A DNA stretch of 13,180 nucleotides, from NCBI GenBank assembly GCA_044356865.1, contig JBIKVN010000071.1, positions 1 through 13,180 on the forward strand, given 5' to 3'. Origin of the DNA: JBEIUL01 sp044356865. Lineage in GTDB: Bacteria; Planctomycetota; Phycisphaerae; Phycisphaerales; SM1A02. This document shows, piece after piece, positions 1-7,719 of this stretch (its first letter is position 1; every line of letters starts with the position of its first letter). The translations under genes and the position numbers were made by a program. Below the pieces are notes generated by a model. The model ran no database searches. It saw only the letters and a list, made by a program, of their open reading frames with translations, and had not been told where the DNA came from.

Positions 1-2031
1 GCCGATGCTGACCGAGGTGGTGCTGGCGAGATTCGCGCCGTTGATCGTGATCAGGGTGCCGCCCTCGACCGGACCCGTGGACGGGGCGACGCCCGAGATC
101 GACGGCCCCGCGAAGTAGGTGAACGCGCCGGACAGCGTCGCCGTTCCGCCCGGGGTCGTCACCGAGAGGTTCTTCACGCCGGCGGAGTGGACCGGCGTCA
201 CGGCGGTGATCGTGTTCGCGTTCACCACGGTCACGCCCGTCGCGGCCTTCGTGCCCAGCTTGACCGAGGTCGCGCCGGTGAAGTTCGTGCCCGTGATGGT
301 GATCACGGTGCCGCCCGCGGCCGGCCCGACGCTCGGCGTCACCCCGTTGACGGTTGGCGGCGGAAAGTAGGCGAAGCCGCCGGTGCGGGTCGTGGCGCCC
401 CACGGCGTGGCCAGCGTGACATCCCTCGGCCCGAGCGTACCTGCCGGTGTCACCGCTCGCACCTTGGTCGCGCTGACGATCACGAGGCCTGTCGCCGGAA
501 TGCCGCCCACCGTGACCGAGGTCGTCGCGCCGAGGCCCGAGCCCGTGATGGTGATCGTCGTTCCGCCGGCGACCGGGCCCGCCGACGGTACGATCGAGGT
601 GATCTTCGGCGGCGCGAAGTAGGTGAAGCCGGCGGCGAGCGAGGCGGTGCCGGACGGGGTCGTCACCGAGACGCCCTTCGCGCCCGCGGTGTGCGAGGGC
701 GTGAGCGCGGTGACCGTCGTCGCGTTCACCACCGTCACGCCGGTCGCGAGTTTCGTGCCGAGCCGCACGGCCGTCGCCCCCGACAGGTTCGTGCCGGTGA
801 TAGTGATCAGCGTGCCGCCGGCGGTCGGACCCTGGTTCGGGGTGACCGCGGTGACGGTCGGGGCGGCGAGGTTCGCGAAGTACGTGAAACCGTGCGCGAG
901 CGTCGCCGTGCCGGACGGCGTGGTGACGCGGATCGCGGCCGGACCCGGCTCGCCCGCGGGAACGGTCGCGCGGAGGGCGTTCGGCCCGAGTTGCACCACC
1001 GAACTCGCGCGGGCCTCGCCCACGCGGACCGCGGTGGCGCCGTCGAGATTCATGCCGGCGATCGTGATTTCGGTGCCGCCTTCGGCCGGACCCGACGCGG
1101 GCGTCACCGTGGAAACCTGCGGCGGCGGGCCCGACCAGCGCGACAGCAGGAACGCGAGGTCGCCCGCACCGACCAGGCCGTCGCCGTCGAAGTCGCCGAA
1201 CGGCGGGTTCACCTGGCCCCACATCGAGAGCAGCAGCGAAAGGTCCGAACCGCCGACCGTACCGTCGAGATCGAGATCGCCCCGGGCCCGCTCGCATGAG
1301 TCGGGCTCGCCGTCGCCGTCCGAATCGATCGCCGTGCCGTCCTCGATCGCACAGGGGTCGGGTACGCCATCGCCGTCGCAGTCGAGGAGCGTGCCGTCGG
1401 CGAGGTCGCAGGTGTCGATCGTGCCGTTCCCGTCGCAATCGGACGCGATCGCGATGGTGACGGTGACTTCGGTGAAGGCGTTCGGGCACTCGTTCGCCCC
1501 GGCGGTCGGATCGCCCGTCACGAGGACCGGAATCGATCCGGTCGTCGCGCCGGCGACCAGCCCGTTCCACCGTTCGGCGGAAACCGTCACCGTCGCCTTG
1601 TCCGGCGCCGCGGGACAGGGCGAGCCGCCCGACGCGAAGAGTCCCGTCGCGACCTCGACGCCCGCGAGTGAGAGCGAAACGGTCGCGCCGCGAGGCCCGA
1701 GATCGGCGATCGCCCGCACGCGGACCGTCACCGGCCAGAGCGTCGGGCCGACGTCGCGGAGCGCGCCCTGCGCGGCGCCGCCCGCGAATCCACCGAGATT
1801 TCCTGTCCCGATCGTCACCGACTCGCACGCGTCACCCACGCCGTCGCCGTCGCAATCCCCTTGCTCGGCGTTCGCGACGTCCGGGCAGTTGTCGCTCGCG
1901 TCGACGATCGAGTCCCCGTCACGATCGTCCTCGGGGCAGGCGTTTGGAGCGTACGCGGAAGCGGTCGACGATCCGAGGACGCAGACCAGCGCGAGGCGGG
2001 CGAGCGAGGCGATGCGGAATGGACGAATCAT
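1..2031 (-). CDS. Secreted Ca-binding / dockerin / IPT-TIG repeat protein (3' end outside window)
   Basis: The reading frame starts at ATG 2031 and stays open to base 1, giving at least 677 residues with no stop. Residues 1-26 form a signal peptide with an Arg-containing n-region and cleavage after STASA. Residues about 32-70 hold thrombospondin-type-3-like repeats (DRDGDSIVD, DCDGDGVGDAC). After a roughly 110-residue beta-type region come DCDGNGTID/DCDGDGVPD repeats, and a dockerin-like EF-hand pair at about 249-300 (GDLDLDGTVGGSDL, GDFDGDGLVGAGDL). From residue 302 there are at least five IPT/TIG immunoglobulin-like repeats of about 84 residues, each opening PxV..VTPxxGPxxGGT.ITITG, with the fifth cut by the window edge. 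Such repeats usually build stalk-like surface or adhesive proteins. The start overlaps the stop of the pectate lyase gene (ATGA), so translation is probably coupled. The ligand is unknown. No membrane anchor is visible, but the C-terminus is missing. Confidence 0.9.
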   Translation of the reverse strand, partial: MIRPFRIASLARLALVCVLGSSTASAYAPNACPEDDRDGDSIVDASDNCPDVANAEQGDCDGDGVGDACESVTIGTGNLGGFAGGAAQGALRDVGPTLWPVTVRVRAIADLGPRGATVSLSLAGVEVATGLFASGGSPCPAAPDKATVTVSAERWNGLVAGATTGSIPVLVTGDPTAGANECPNAFTEVTVTIAIASDCDGNGTIDTCDLADGTLLDCDGDGVPDPCAIEDGTAIDSDGDGEPDSCERARGDLDLDGTVGGSDLSLLLSMWGQVNPPFGDFDGDGLVGAGDLAFLLSRWSGPPPQVSTVTPASGPAEGGTEITIAGMNLDGATAVRVGEARASSVVQLGPNALRATVPAGEPGPAAIRVTTPSGTATLAHGFTYFANLAAPTVTAVTPNQGPTAGGTLITITGTNLSGATAVRLGTKLATGVTVVNATTVTALTPSHTAGAKGVSVTTPSGTASLAAGFTYFAPPKITSIVPSAGPVAGGTTITITGSGLGATTSVTVGGIPATGLVIVSATKVRAVTPAGTLGPRDVTLATPWGATTRTGGFAYFPPPTVNGVTPSVGPAAGGTVITITGTNFTGATSVKLGTKAATGVTVVNANTITAVTPVHSAGVKNLSVTTPGGTATLSGAFTYFAGPSISGVAPSTGPVEGGTLITINGANLASTTSVSIG

Positions 2032-3518
2032 GACTCGCTCCCGGGGCCGGCCGGCAGCACGAGGCGGGCAAGTTCATGCAGGTAGACCTCCAGATTCACG
2101 TATCCAGCGGTCGACAGTTCGGTGCCGTTGTGGTTCGCGACCTTCGGGTCGAGCCCCTTGTCGATCTCCCACCAGTCGGGCATGCCGTCGCCATCGGTGT
2201 CGGTGGGGGCCGCCGGCGGTGAGCCCGAATAGGCCGGCAGCAGCGCGTCGCCCGCGGGATTCACGCTCGGGCTCGCCGGGTCGATGGTGTCGTTTCGCAC
2301 CCGCTGGACGAGTCGCGTGTCCATCGGATCCCGCGGCCAGGCCCCGACGCGGTCGGGCAAGACCGCGGGAAGGTCGAGCGCCGCGGTGTAGGTGATCGGA
2401 GGGAACGGATGCCGCGCCGGCATGTCCTGGGCCAGCCGCGACGTCGGGTCGGGATTCGTCTCCTGCGGATAGTCGTTGCAGCAGTAGAAGAGCTGGTAGT
2501 CCGATCGGCTTGGATAGCGGCTCATCCGGTTGCCCTGCACGTGCAGCTGGTTGCCGGGGGCCGAACTCTCGCGGAGGATGGCGTCGTCCCACATGCCGTA
2601 CGGAAACGAGTTTCCGGTTCGGAAGTGGTTGTTGACCGCGTTCAGCCGGTGGTAGATCGGATACGGATTCCCGGCCGGGTCGGTGACCGGCCAGCCGGTG
2701 TTGGCTCCGAGGGCGATGAAGAAGCGCGGATCCCAATACAGGTTGCTCGAGAGCTCGAGATTCATCGTGCTGCCCGCCGCGGCGAGCGACTCGCGCGACG
2801 ACTCCGGCAGCCGGCCCTCGATGCGGCTGAACAGGTTGTGGTGGATCGAGACGTCGTCGAGCGCGAACCCGTGGGCGGGGTTCGAGTAGTTCATGAGGAT
2901 GCCGCCGTAGAGCGAGTGCCCGCCGAGCGTCTCGGCGATGATCGAGTTCTGCAGCGTGATCCGGTTCGAGTAGGAAATCTCGACCGCCTCGTCCGTGGCG
3001 TTCCCGATCGAGACGTGGTCGACGATCGCGTTCCGGGTGTAGCGCAGCCGCAGCCCGTCGTCGCTCGGGCCGTTCAGGCCGGGGCGGACGCGAATGTGCT
3101 GCAGGATCCAGTTCTCGGCGAAGGAAGCGGGGGCCGCAACCGCCTGGTCCTGGAAGGGCGTCTCGTCGGTGACGAAACCTCGTACGGTAATGCCGCCCGG
3201 CGAGGTCTGGCCGGCGATGGTCACGTTCCCGCGCCGCAGGTGGATGCGGGCGTCGATCAGGCCGCTGACCTTGAAGAGGATGTACTTCGCCCCCGGCTGG
3301 TCGATCGCCCACTGGAGCGAACCCGGGCCCGAGGAGGCGGTGGTGGTGACGTAGAGCACCTGGCCGCCGCGTCCGCCGGTGGCGGCGGCGCCGAAGCCTT
3401 CAGCGCCGGGAAACGCGGGCGGCGTGGCGTGGGCGGCGGCGGCGAGGCACGCCGCGAGCGCGAGAACGGTGCCCGGCGTGCATATGGAAACATTCATCTT
3501 CAACGGGCCCCCGTGCAT
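2028..3518 (-). CDS. Secreted pectate lyase-like protein (polysaccharide lyase family 1 type)
   Basis: This is a 496-residue protein with an export signal ending near AAAHA (residue 31). The mature protein opens PPAFPGAEGFGAAATGGRGG, the characteristic beginning of bacterial PL1 pectate lyases. It continues with the parallel beta-helix signatures VSGLIDARIHL, NVTIAGQTSPGG, RVRPG, SDDGLRL (about 152-158), IVDHVSIGNATDEA (about 165-178) and IHHNLFSRIEGRLP (about 225-238). Family members cleave polygalacturonate by Ca-dependent beta-elimination, although the substrate here is inferred. Residues about 440-485 carry DTDGDGMPDWWE and GYVNLEVYL, the Ca-binding linker and tail often found on PL1 proteins in these bacteria. 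A second in-frame ATG at 3497 would give MNVSIC...; the longer start is kept because it supplies His and Lys before the hydrophobic core, but neither has a good Shine-Dalgarno. The stop overlaps the start of the TIG gene. Confidence 0.88.
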   Translation of the reverse strand: MHGGPLKMNVSICTPGTVLALAACLAAAAHATPPAFPGAEGFGAAATGGRGGQVLYVTTTASSGPGSLQWAIDQPGAKYILFKVSGLIDARIHLRRGNVTIAGQTSPGGITVRGFVTDETPFQDQAVAAPASFAENWILQHIRVRPGLNGPSDDGLRLRYTRNAIVDHVSIGNATDEAVEISYSNRITLQNSIIAETLGGHSLYGGILMNYSNPAHGFALDDVSIHHNLFSRIEGRLPESSRESLAAAGSTMNLELSSNLYWDPRFFIALGANTGWPVTDPAGNPYPIYHRLNAVNNHFRTGNSFPYGMWDDAILRESSAPGNQLHVQGNRMSRYPSRSDYQLFYCCNDYPQETNPDPTSRLAQDMPARHPFPPITYTAALDLPAVLPDRVGAWPRDPMDTRLVQRVRNDTIDPASPSVNPAGDALLPAYSGSPPAAPTDTDGDGMPDWWEIDKGLDPKVANHNGTELSTAGYVNLEVYLHELARLVLPAGPGSES

Positions 3519-3532
3519 GAATGGGATGGTCC

Positions 3533-3546
3533 CCGGACCGGTCCGG
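3533..3546. repeat. 14-bp perfect palindrome upstream of the lyase gene
   Basis: CCGGACCGGTCCGG is a perfect dyad lying 15-28 bases upstream of the lyase start, in the 90-base gap between the dehydrogenase stop and the lyase. It could be an operator or a transcript hairpin. No promoter elements can be recognised around it. A shorter 5-bp hairpin (GGGGC/GCCCC, 3595-3608) directly follows the dehydrogenase stop but has no T-tract. Confidence 0.4.
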
Positions 3547-3608
3547 ATAGTCTGCCGGAGGGAAAGCCCGTCGCGAAGGGGGCGGAATTCGTTTGGGGCG
3601 GATGCCCC

Positions 3609-4361
3609 TCAGCCCCCGGGCAACCTGGCCTCGATCGAGATCGATGGCTGCCGTCCATCCCGCATCAGGTTGTTCAGCCGCGGGTCCCCGGTCGGTCGCA
3701 CGTCCCAGGCGCCCCCCAAGGCCCGGTTCAGCGCCCGCACGATGCGGTGCATGTCCCAGCCGGGGTTGCCGTCGAGATGATGGATGCCCGCGGATGGCCT
3801 TTCCAGCAGATCGGCGAGCGCCCGAGCGGTGTCCTCGAGGAACGAGCAGGCCTGGAACCAGTCGACGCTCGCCTCGACATGGCCGCGGTCGGCCTGGCGT
3901 CGCATGAAGTGCTCGACCATCTGGTTGCCGCCGGGCCGGAGCGCGATCTGCCAGCCGAGCCGCACGATCCGGGCGTCCGCATTCGCGGCCAGCACCCGAC
4001 GCTCGCACTCGAGCTTGTATCGACCGTAGTCATCGCGGGGCTCGGGCACCGCCTCCACGCCGTGCGGCCCGGCCTGGTGGGATCCGAACACGGATACCGA
4101 ACTCGTGTAGAGAAACGCCACGCCCATCCGGCGGCAGCAGGCGGCAAGGTGCCCGGCCCAATGCGGATCGCCCATGCCGCAGTGCACGAGGGCCGTGGCG
4201 GCCGACGCGCGGACGTGCCTCTCCACCGCCCGGTCGTCGTCGGGCGATACCGCCGAGCGGTCCCAGGCCAGGACCTCGCCGCCCCGGGCCCGAAGCTCGG
4301 CCGCGAGCGCCGGCGCGACGGTGCCGTTCAGGCCGGTGATCAGGGTTCGTGGGTGAAGCAC
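3609..4361 (-). CDS. Extended SDR / RmlD-like NAD(P)-dependent epimerase-dehydratase
   Basis: A 250-residue cytoplasmic enzyme. The N-terminus RTLITGLNGTVAPALA is a Rossmann beta-alpha-beta with the GxxGxxA dinucleotide-binding pattern (G10, G13, A16). YTSSVSVFG (85-93) supplies the active-site Ser/Thr strand, and Y112GRYK116 is the catalytic YxxxK. FLEDTARAL (174-182) matches the position where related sugar-nucleotide reductases and epimerases have F-V-D-D-V-A. Length and motif order fit RmlD/NAD-dependent epimerase proteins, which act on nucleotide sugars, but the substrate cannot be told. The start is GTG at 4361, chosen because the Rossmann strand begins four residues later; no strong Shine-Dalgarno is present. 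It lies 90 bases upstream of the pectate lyase on the same strand and may share its transcript. Confidence 0.82.
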   Translation of the reverse strand: MLHPRTLITGLNGTVAPALAAELRARGGEVLAWDRSAVSPDDDRAVERHVRASAATALVHCGMGDPHWAGHLAACCRRMGVAFLYTSSVSVFGSHQAGPHGVEAVPEPRDDYGRYKLECERRVLAANADARIVRLGWQIALRPGGNQMVEHFMRRQADRGHVEASVDWFQACSFLEDTARALADLLERPSAGIHHLDGNPGWDMHRIVRALNRALGGAWDVRPTGDPRLNNLMRDGRQPSISIEARLPGG

Positions 4362-4468
4362 GGTGAAAAGCCTACGCGACGACGGCGTGCGACGCCTTGG
4401 CGTTCCGTACGAACGGGGCGAACGACGACTTGGGCGCTACGCGAGCGCCGAGCGTGCGGCGAGCCGGC

Positions 4469-4606
4469 TCACGTCGGGTGTCCGCACTCCCGACAGAACT
4501 TGGATTCCTCGTCGTTCAGCGTCGAGCAGGAACGGCAGTGGACCTTCACGACCGGCGTCCGCTCCGGCCCCGAGGCGGTCACCGTCGCGCTCGATGAAGA
4601 ACGCAC
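4469..4606 (-). CDS. Very small zinc-ribbon ORF (start unclear; possibly 5'-frameshifted remnant)
   Basis: This minus-strand frame ends at TGA 4471-4469 and reads KVHCRSC, then STLNDEESKFCRECGHPT. It is a textbook CxxC-x(n)-FCxxCG zinc ribbon of the zinc-ribbon_2/3 kind, very unlikely to arise by chance. The frame is closed by TAG at 4609-4607, so at most 45 residues exist in it. Candidate starts are GTG at 4606, 4582 or 4549, and none has a clear Shine-Dalgarno. In another frame, ATG 4682 opens a peptide MTPIPCSLGKGPTVEGDLRS that would join this ribbon after a single frameshift, giving a protein of about 70 residues. The call is therefore either a minimal ribbon peptide or a frameshifted gene. 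The dehydrogenase starts 107 bases downstream, past two small hairpins (4384-4396 and 4401-4415). Confidence 0.5.
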   Translation of the reverse strand: MRSSSSATVTASGPERTPVVKVHCRSCSTLNDEESKFCRECGHPT

Positions 4607-4973
4607 CTAGGCTGGCGCCGCCGGAGCGCAGGTCGCCCTCGACGGTCGGGCCCTTGCCGAGGGAGCAGGGGATGGGGGTCATTGCGGCGAGAATTGCGAG
4701 CGTTTGGTCCGAGGCGCGCGGTTCTCGCCGAGCACGGGACGGCGGTTGGCATCGGGTCGCCGAGGGACCGCGGGTCGCAAAAAGCAGCCGTGACCACGCG
4801 CGGCACGGCCTCGGCGGCGTTCGACATGAGCCTTTCGATTTGGCGACTGCGCATGCACCAGCGAGAGTTCACGTGGAACCCGGCGGTGACTTGGCCCCCG
4901 AAATCTCCTGGGCTACCTTGTCCGCTCGCCGGCGCCGGACTTCTTCCGGACGGTCATCGCATCGAGCACTTCC
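4607..4973. other. Gene-poor stretch between the zinc-ribbon ORF and the PAP2 gene
   Basis: Several open frames cross this interval on both strands, but none shows a recognisable motif, a signal peptide or a convincing ribosome site. The one candidate is the short minus-strand start at 4682 (MTPIPCSLGKG), which may be the 5' part of the zinc-ribbon gene. The interval separates a minus-strand group from a plus-strand group, so divergent promoters should lie here. No clear -35/-10 pair could be picked out. Confidence 0.5.
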
Positions 4974-5684
4974 ATGGTGTCGCAAACGGCCAGGCGGCGG
5001 CTTCTCCGGATCGCGGTACTTCTCGTCGCTTTCGCGATCTTCAACGCGGCCGAGCGGCTGGTTGGCGGTCGCGGCCTTCCGGACCGCATCGATGACCTCA
5101 TGCATGACCTGTTCACGCCGGTCAACGGTTTGCTCCAGGCGAACCCGCGACTGGCCGACGCGCTGCTGATCGCGATCACCGCGATCGTCGACATCGCCGG
5201 AGTCGGTCTCGCCATCGGTGCGATCGTCAGCAAAAGCGTCCGTCCGCTCGTCGGACTGCTGGTGCTGTACGGCATGCGGCAGTCCGTCGACCTGCTGTGC
5301 GAGTTGCCGGCGCCGAGCGGGATGATCTGGCGATACCCCGGATTCCCCTCGCTCCTGGTCGACTACGGCGTGCTGGGCGACTTCTTCTTCTCCGGCCATA
5401 CGGCGCTGATCGCGTACGTAACCCTCGAGCTCGCGACCCTGCGAAGATGGTGGCTGACCGCGCTCGGCCTCGGCTGCACGCTCTTCATCGTCGCGGCGCT
5501 CTTCTCGCTGCGCGCCCACTACACGATGGATGTCTTCACCGCCGTCGTCGTGGCCCTGCTCGCCTTCCTGTCGGGTTCCGGCGTCGCGGGTTTCCTCGAG
5601 CGGCGTCGGGCGGCGGCGGCGATGGCCCAAGGGGCTGGGGGCGAACGCCGCGGACCTGTGTCGGGGACTTCGCAAGCGCGGTGA
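4974..5684 (+). CDS. PAP2-family membrane phosphatase (PAP2_C-like)
   Basis: A 236-residue integral membrane protein with about six hydrophobic segments (roughly 11-27, 64-86, 90-108, 141-156, 160-178 and 187-205). The catalytic signature is F138-FSGHT (S140-G141-H142) followed by H182YTMD186. This is the SGH...HYxxD arrangement of PAP2/sphingomyelin-synthase-like (PAP2_C) phosphatases and phosphotransferases, which remove or transfer phosphate or phospho-headgroups on lipids at the membrane face. An Arg-rich N-terminus (RRRLLR) precedes the first segment, and a basic Ala-rich tail follows the last. The start is ATG 4974; no alternative ATG, GTG or TTG exists upstream before an in-frame stop at 4887. 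The Shine-Dalgarno is weak. The lipid substrate is unknown. The next gene follows 130 bases later on the same strand. Confidence 0.85.
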   Translation: MVSQTARRRLLRIAVLLVAFAIFNAAERLVGGRGLPDRIDDLMHDLFTPVNGLLQANPRLADALLIAITAIVDIAGVGLAIGAIVSKSVRPLVGLLVLYGMRQSVDLLCELPAPSGMIWRYPGFPSLLVDYGVLGDFFFSGHTALIAYVTLELATLRRWWLTALGLGCTLFIVAALFSLRAHYTMDVFTAVVVALLAFLSGSGVAGFLERRRAAAAMAQGAGGERRGPVSGTSQAR

Positions 5685-5814
5685 CCTGATCCGCGGAATC
5701 GTCCGCCTGTCGAACGACCGTCCCTGCCTCGTACTGTCAACCTCTCGCATCGTTCGCCGCCGGGCCGTCGTGGTCGGCCGTCCGGCCGCGGACCCGAAAC
5801 GAAAGGTTTGACTC

Positions 5815-7623
5815 ATGTCCTGGGGAAAAGTTGCCTGCGCCGTCGCGTGCGGCGCTGCGGGGTTGGTTGATGCCGCATCGGGGCAAGGCGCCGCATGGCG
5901 CACCATCGTGAACAACGGGCAGTTGATGCCCGGATCGGACCGGCCGTTCAGCAGTTACAGCCCGGGCTCGGTGAACGAACGCGGCCTCGTGGTGTTCCGG
6001 GCCCGCAGTCGCGGGCCGGGCCAGCCGATCCGCGGCTTGTATGCGTTTGATCTGGCGGGCCCCAGTCCGTCGTTGCGGGTCGTCGGCCAGGTGGGCGGTG
6101 AGGTGCCGCCGCCGAACAACACCGAGTATCCGCCGGGCAGCGGAAGTCTCGCGACGTTCACCGAGTTTCCCGCCTTTCCCCGGATCGACCGCGATTCGGA
6201 CCTCATCGTGACCCGTGGGCAGTCGCGCCCGGTCTGGACCTACCTGCTCGAGGACGGCAGCGAGACGAGGGTGGGAGTGGCGGGCGTGTACGCCTGGACT
6301 CCCGATGGCCTGGTCACGGCGGCCAACCTGCTCGGTGCGGTCACCGACGCCGAGGACGGCTCGCTCGTCTTCCCGTGGTGGCAGGTTCCGGGCGCCGGGC
6401 CGGGAACCCGTTTCGACCAGTTTCCCGGCTCGCCGACCGCGACCGGTGATCTCGTCGCCTTCAAGGGGAACTTCACCGATGCGGACACCGGACTCGGGCA
6501 GACGGGAATCTTCTTCCGGCGTCTCTCCGCGTCGGGTGCCCCGGCCGCGGTCGAGGTCGTCGCCCGTTCGGGCATGCCGATTCCCGGCACGAAGATTCCG
6601 TTCGGATCGACTTCGCCGCCGAGTGCCGCCGATGGTCTCGTCGTCTTCCTCGGCCTCGACAACGAGGAGGCCCCGACCGCCGGCGGCATCTATCTCGCGC
6701 CGCTCGAGCCGCTGCCCGAACTCACCGCGCTGGTGCGGATCGGCGATCCGGTGCCCGGCGAGGTGACCGGCACCGCGACCTTCAATCGCCTCGGCGAGGC
6801 CCTCTCGTTCGATGGCCGCTGGCTGGCGTTCTGGGGCGCGTGGGGCGAGGAGACGTTCGTGCGGACCCTCACCTGCCCGACCGATGGACAGGAGGAAGTC
6901 ATCGCAATCTGCAACAAGCAGTATCCCGACGGGTTCGACGTCGAGATTCCGGTGAACCAAGGGATCTTTGCGCTCGACCTGCAGAGCGGCGAGTTCCTGC
7001 CGATCGCGAAGACGGGCGTGAAGGGTGTTCAGGATTTCCTGTATTGGGTGTTCTCGGGCAGCCCGGGCACGGGTGGCGAGGGGCACGGCGGCGAGGGCCT
7101 CGAGGACAAGGGCGAGGGACCGCGGTGGCGATCCTCGGCGTTCCTCGCGATCGACGGGTTCGCCGAGGGGGCGTTCCGCGCCGCGTTCAAGGCGTCCATC
7201 GACGGGACGGACGCGATCCTCACCCGGGTCGGCCCCGCGCCGCTCGGCGAGCCGGTGCTGATCGCGGTCGGCGGCGGGGCGGAGGCGATCGATCCGGACG
7301 CGCCCGAGGGTTCGGTGATCACCGCGGTGGCCATCGAGCGGGACAGCGTTCGGGCCGACCGGATCATCGTCACCGCGTCGATGGAGAGCACGACGACAAA
7401 GGAACCGTGGGCAGGGCAGTACGAAGCCGACCTGCCGCCCGTCCCGAGTTGCCTCGGCGACCTGAACGGTGACGGCGCCGTCTCGGCGAGCGATCTCACG
7501 GTGCTGCTGGCGGAGTGGGATTGCGAGGGGGCGTGCTCGGCCGATCTCGACGCGGACGGCATCGTCGACGGCGTCGATCTCGCGATCATGCTCGCGGCGT
7601 GGGGCGGGTGTCCGGTGGGGTGA
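5815..7623 (+). CDS. Secreted propeller-like repeat protein with C-terminal dockerin-like pair
   Basis: A 602-residue exported protein. Residues 1-24 act as a signal peptide (VACAVACGAAGLVDAASGQ). The body has about five loose repeats of the form G(L/I)(V/A)F.A..., GI(Y/F)..., (L)..VA..G.P(V/I)PG: GLVVFRARS (57-65), GLYAFDL (74-80), DLVAFKG (212-218) with VVARSGMPIPGT (248-259), GLVVFLG (274-280) with VRIGDPVPGE (307-316), and QGIFALDLQSGEF further on. Such repeats occur in uncharacterised planctomycete surface proteins and probably fold as a beta-propeller; the function is unknown. Residues about 545-602 are a dockerin-like EF-hand pair (GDLNGDGAVSASDL; ADLDADGIVDGVDL) ending WGGCPVG. The start is ATG 5815, with GAAAGG at 5801-5806 as Shine-Dalgarno. 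A Gly/Glu-rich insert (GTGGEGHGGEGLEDKGEG) interrupts the body near residue 430. Confidence 0.87.
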   Translation: MSWGKVACAVACGAAGLVDAASGQGAAWRTIVNNGQLMPGSDRPFSSYSPGSVNERGLVVFRARSRGPGQPIRGLYAFDLAGPSPSLRVVGQVGGEVPPPNNTEYPPGSGSLATFTEFPAFPRIDRDSDLIVTRGQSRPVWTYLLEDGSETRVGVAGVYAWTPDGLVTAANLLGAVTDAEDGSLVFPWWQVPGAGPGTRFDQFPGSPTATGDLVAFKGNFTDADTGLGQTGIFFRRLSASGAPAAVEVVARSGMPIPGTKIPFGSTSPPSAADGLVVFLGLDNEEAPTAGGIYLAPLEPLPELTALVRIGDPVPGEVTGTATFNRLGEALSFDGRWLAFWGAWGEETFVRTLTCPTDGQEEVIAICNKQYPDGFDVEIPVNQGIFALDLQSGEFLPIAKTGVKGVQDFLYWVFSGSPGTGGEGHGGEGLEDKGEGPRWRSSAFLAIDGFAEGAFRAAFKASIDGTDAILTRVGPAPLGEPVLIAVGGGAEAIDPDAPEGSVITAVAIERDSVRADRIIVTASMESTTTKEPWAGQYEADLPPVPSCLGDLNGDGAVSASDLTVLLAEWDCEGACSADLDADGIVDGVDLAIMLAAWGGCPVG

Positions 7624-7679
7624 GCGGGTCCCGCGAACCACCTTCTGCACGAACGACGCCTCGAGGCGCTTCGGGAGGT

Positions 7680-7719
7680 TGATGCGGCCCCGGCTCACGA
7701 CGAGTTCGGGGCCGCATCA
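7680..7719. repeat. 13-bp perfect inverted repeat with 14-base loop
   Basis: The arms TGATGCGGCCCCG (7680-7692) and CGGGGCCGCATCA (7707-7719) are perfect reverse complements around a 14-base loop. The structure starts 57 bases after the stop of the 602-residue gene. No T-tract follows on the plus strand, so a simple Rho-independent terminator is unlikely. It sits at the 5' edge of the DUF932-like remnant, whose recognisable homology begins just after the second arm. A rearrangement boundary or a structured mRNA end are the alternatives. Confidence 0.6.

Noticed and set aside
187..2395. Long plus-strand open frames across the TIG and lyase genes.
   Set aside because: They are the complement of repeat-rich minus-strand genes (low-complexity Arg/Gly or Ser/Pro translations) and lack recognisable motifs.
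4384..4415. Two small hairpins between the zinc-ribbon ORF and the dehydrogenase as a terminator.
   Set aside because: The stems are only 5 bp and no T-run follows on the minus strand.
2409..4610. A 733-codon plus-strand open frame.
   Set aside because: It runs antisense to the lyase and dehydrogenase genes. Its cysteine-containing end is only the complement of the real zinc ribbon on the minus strand.
5737..7698. A very long open frame on the minus strand, antisense to the 602-residue secreted protein.
   Set aside because: Its translation is Arg/Glu/Asp-rich with no domain or signal, as expected opposite a GC-rich coding frame. The plus-strand gene has a signal peptide, Shine-Dalgarno and dockerin pair.
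7624..7698. A minus-strand peptide VVSRGRINLPKRLEASFVQK as a gene start.
   Set aside because: It looks protein-like for about 25 residues, but the frame then continues antisense to the 602-residue gene. No domain or ribosome site supports it.
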